A stretch of DNA of 12,451 nt from Bryobacteraceae bacterium. GTDB taxonomy: Bacteria > Acidobacteriota > Terriglobia > Bryobacterales > Bryobacteraceae. The stretch's first letter is position 1, and every line of letters begins with the position of its first letter. The notes beneath the pieces are model-generated. The model saw only the letters and a list, made by a program, of their open reading frames with translations. It was not told the origin of the DNA and did no database searches. Of the stretch, positions 12,440 through 12,451 are shown piece by piece. The stretch covers positions 1 to 12,451 of the forward strand of contig JAICMB010000042.1 of the NCBI GenBank assembly GCA_025929455.1, given 5' to 3'. Both the position numbers and the translations under genes were made by a program.

Positions 12440-12451
12440 AAGAGCGTCCTC

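Overview
The window is GC-rich, densely coding bacterial chromosome. Several genes resemble Acidobacteria of the Solibacter/Bryobacter type: a short secreted protein beginning MKKLIVAASVF, an Sm-like protein ending in a YKxNIKYMYK-type tail, and an ABC ATPase plus very large permease pair. This placement rests on remembered family resemblance, not on a search. There are no tRNA or rRNA genes, no CRISPR array and no intact mobile element.

Layout. 1-1835 (+): the 3' part of a short-chain dehydrogenase resembling 2,4-dienoyl-CoA reductases, overlapping an APC-family amino-acid permease. 1839-4662 (-): a tightly coupled three-gene operon (two ATGA overlaps) reading MFS organic-anion transporter, then a ferredoxin-like protein with an interrupted second 4Fe-4S motif, then a cysteine-containing protein I do not recognise. 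4663-4885: a divergent intergenic region with a tandem-palindrome repeat and a promoter/operator-like site. 4886-7395 (+): an ABC-2 ATPase and a 581-aa membrane partner. 7396-8186: a sparse region with one small hypothetical gene and a possibly decayed coding stretch. 8187-10625 (-): a small exported protein with a Cys/His cluster, an exported class C beta-lactamase-fold serine hydrolase, and a PaiB-type FMN-binding protein. 10771-12035 (+): a divergent Hfq-like protein followed by a BadF/N-acetylglucosamine-kinase-type ATPase. 12104-12439 (-): only the first ~110 codons of a ClC chloride channel, apparently a truncated gene.

The most notable signals are five. (1) Two diverged copies of a ~57-bp tandem-palindrome repeat (4730-4785, and inverted at 9900-9956), suggesting a REP-like dispersed family. 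(2) The transporter/ferredoxin/unknown operon, which may be an uncharacterised redox or metabolite module. (3) The Sm protein, which has lost most canonical Hfq RNA-pocket residues. (4) The truncated ClC gene beside an intact kinase gene. (5) A dehydrogenase whose YxxxK motif lacks the tyrosine.
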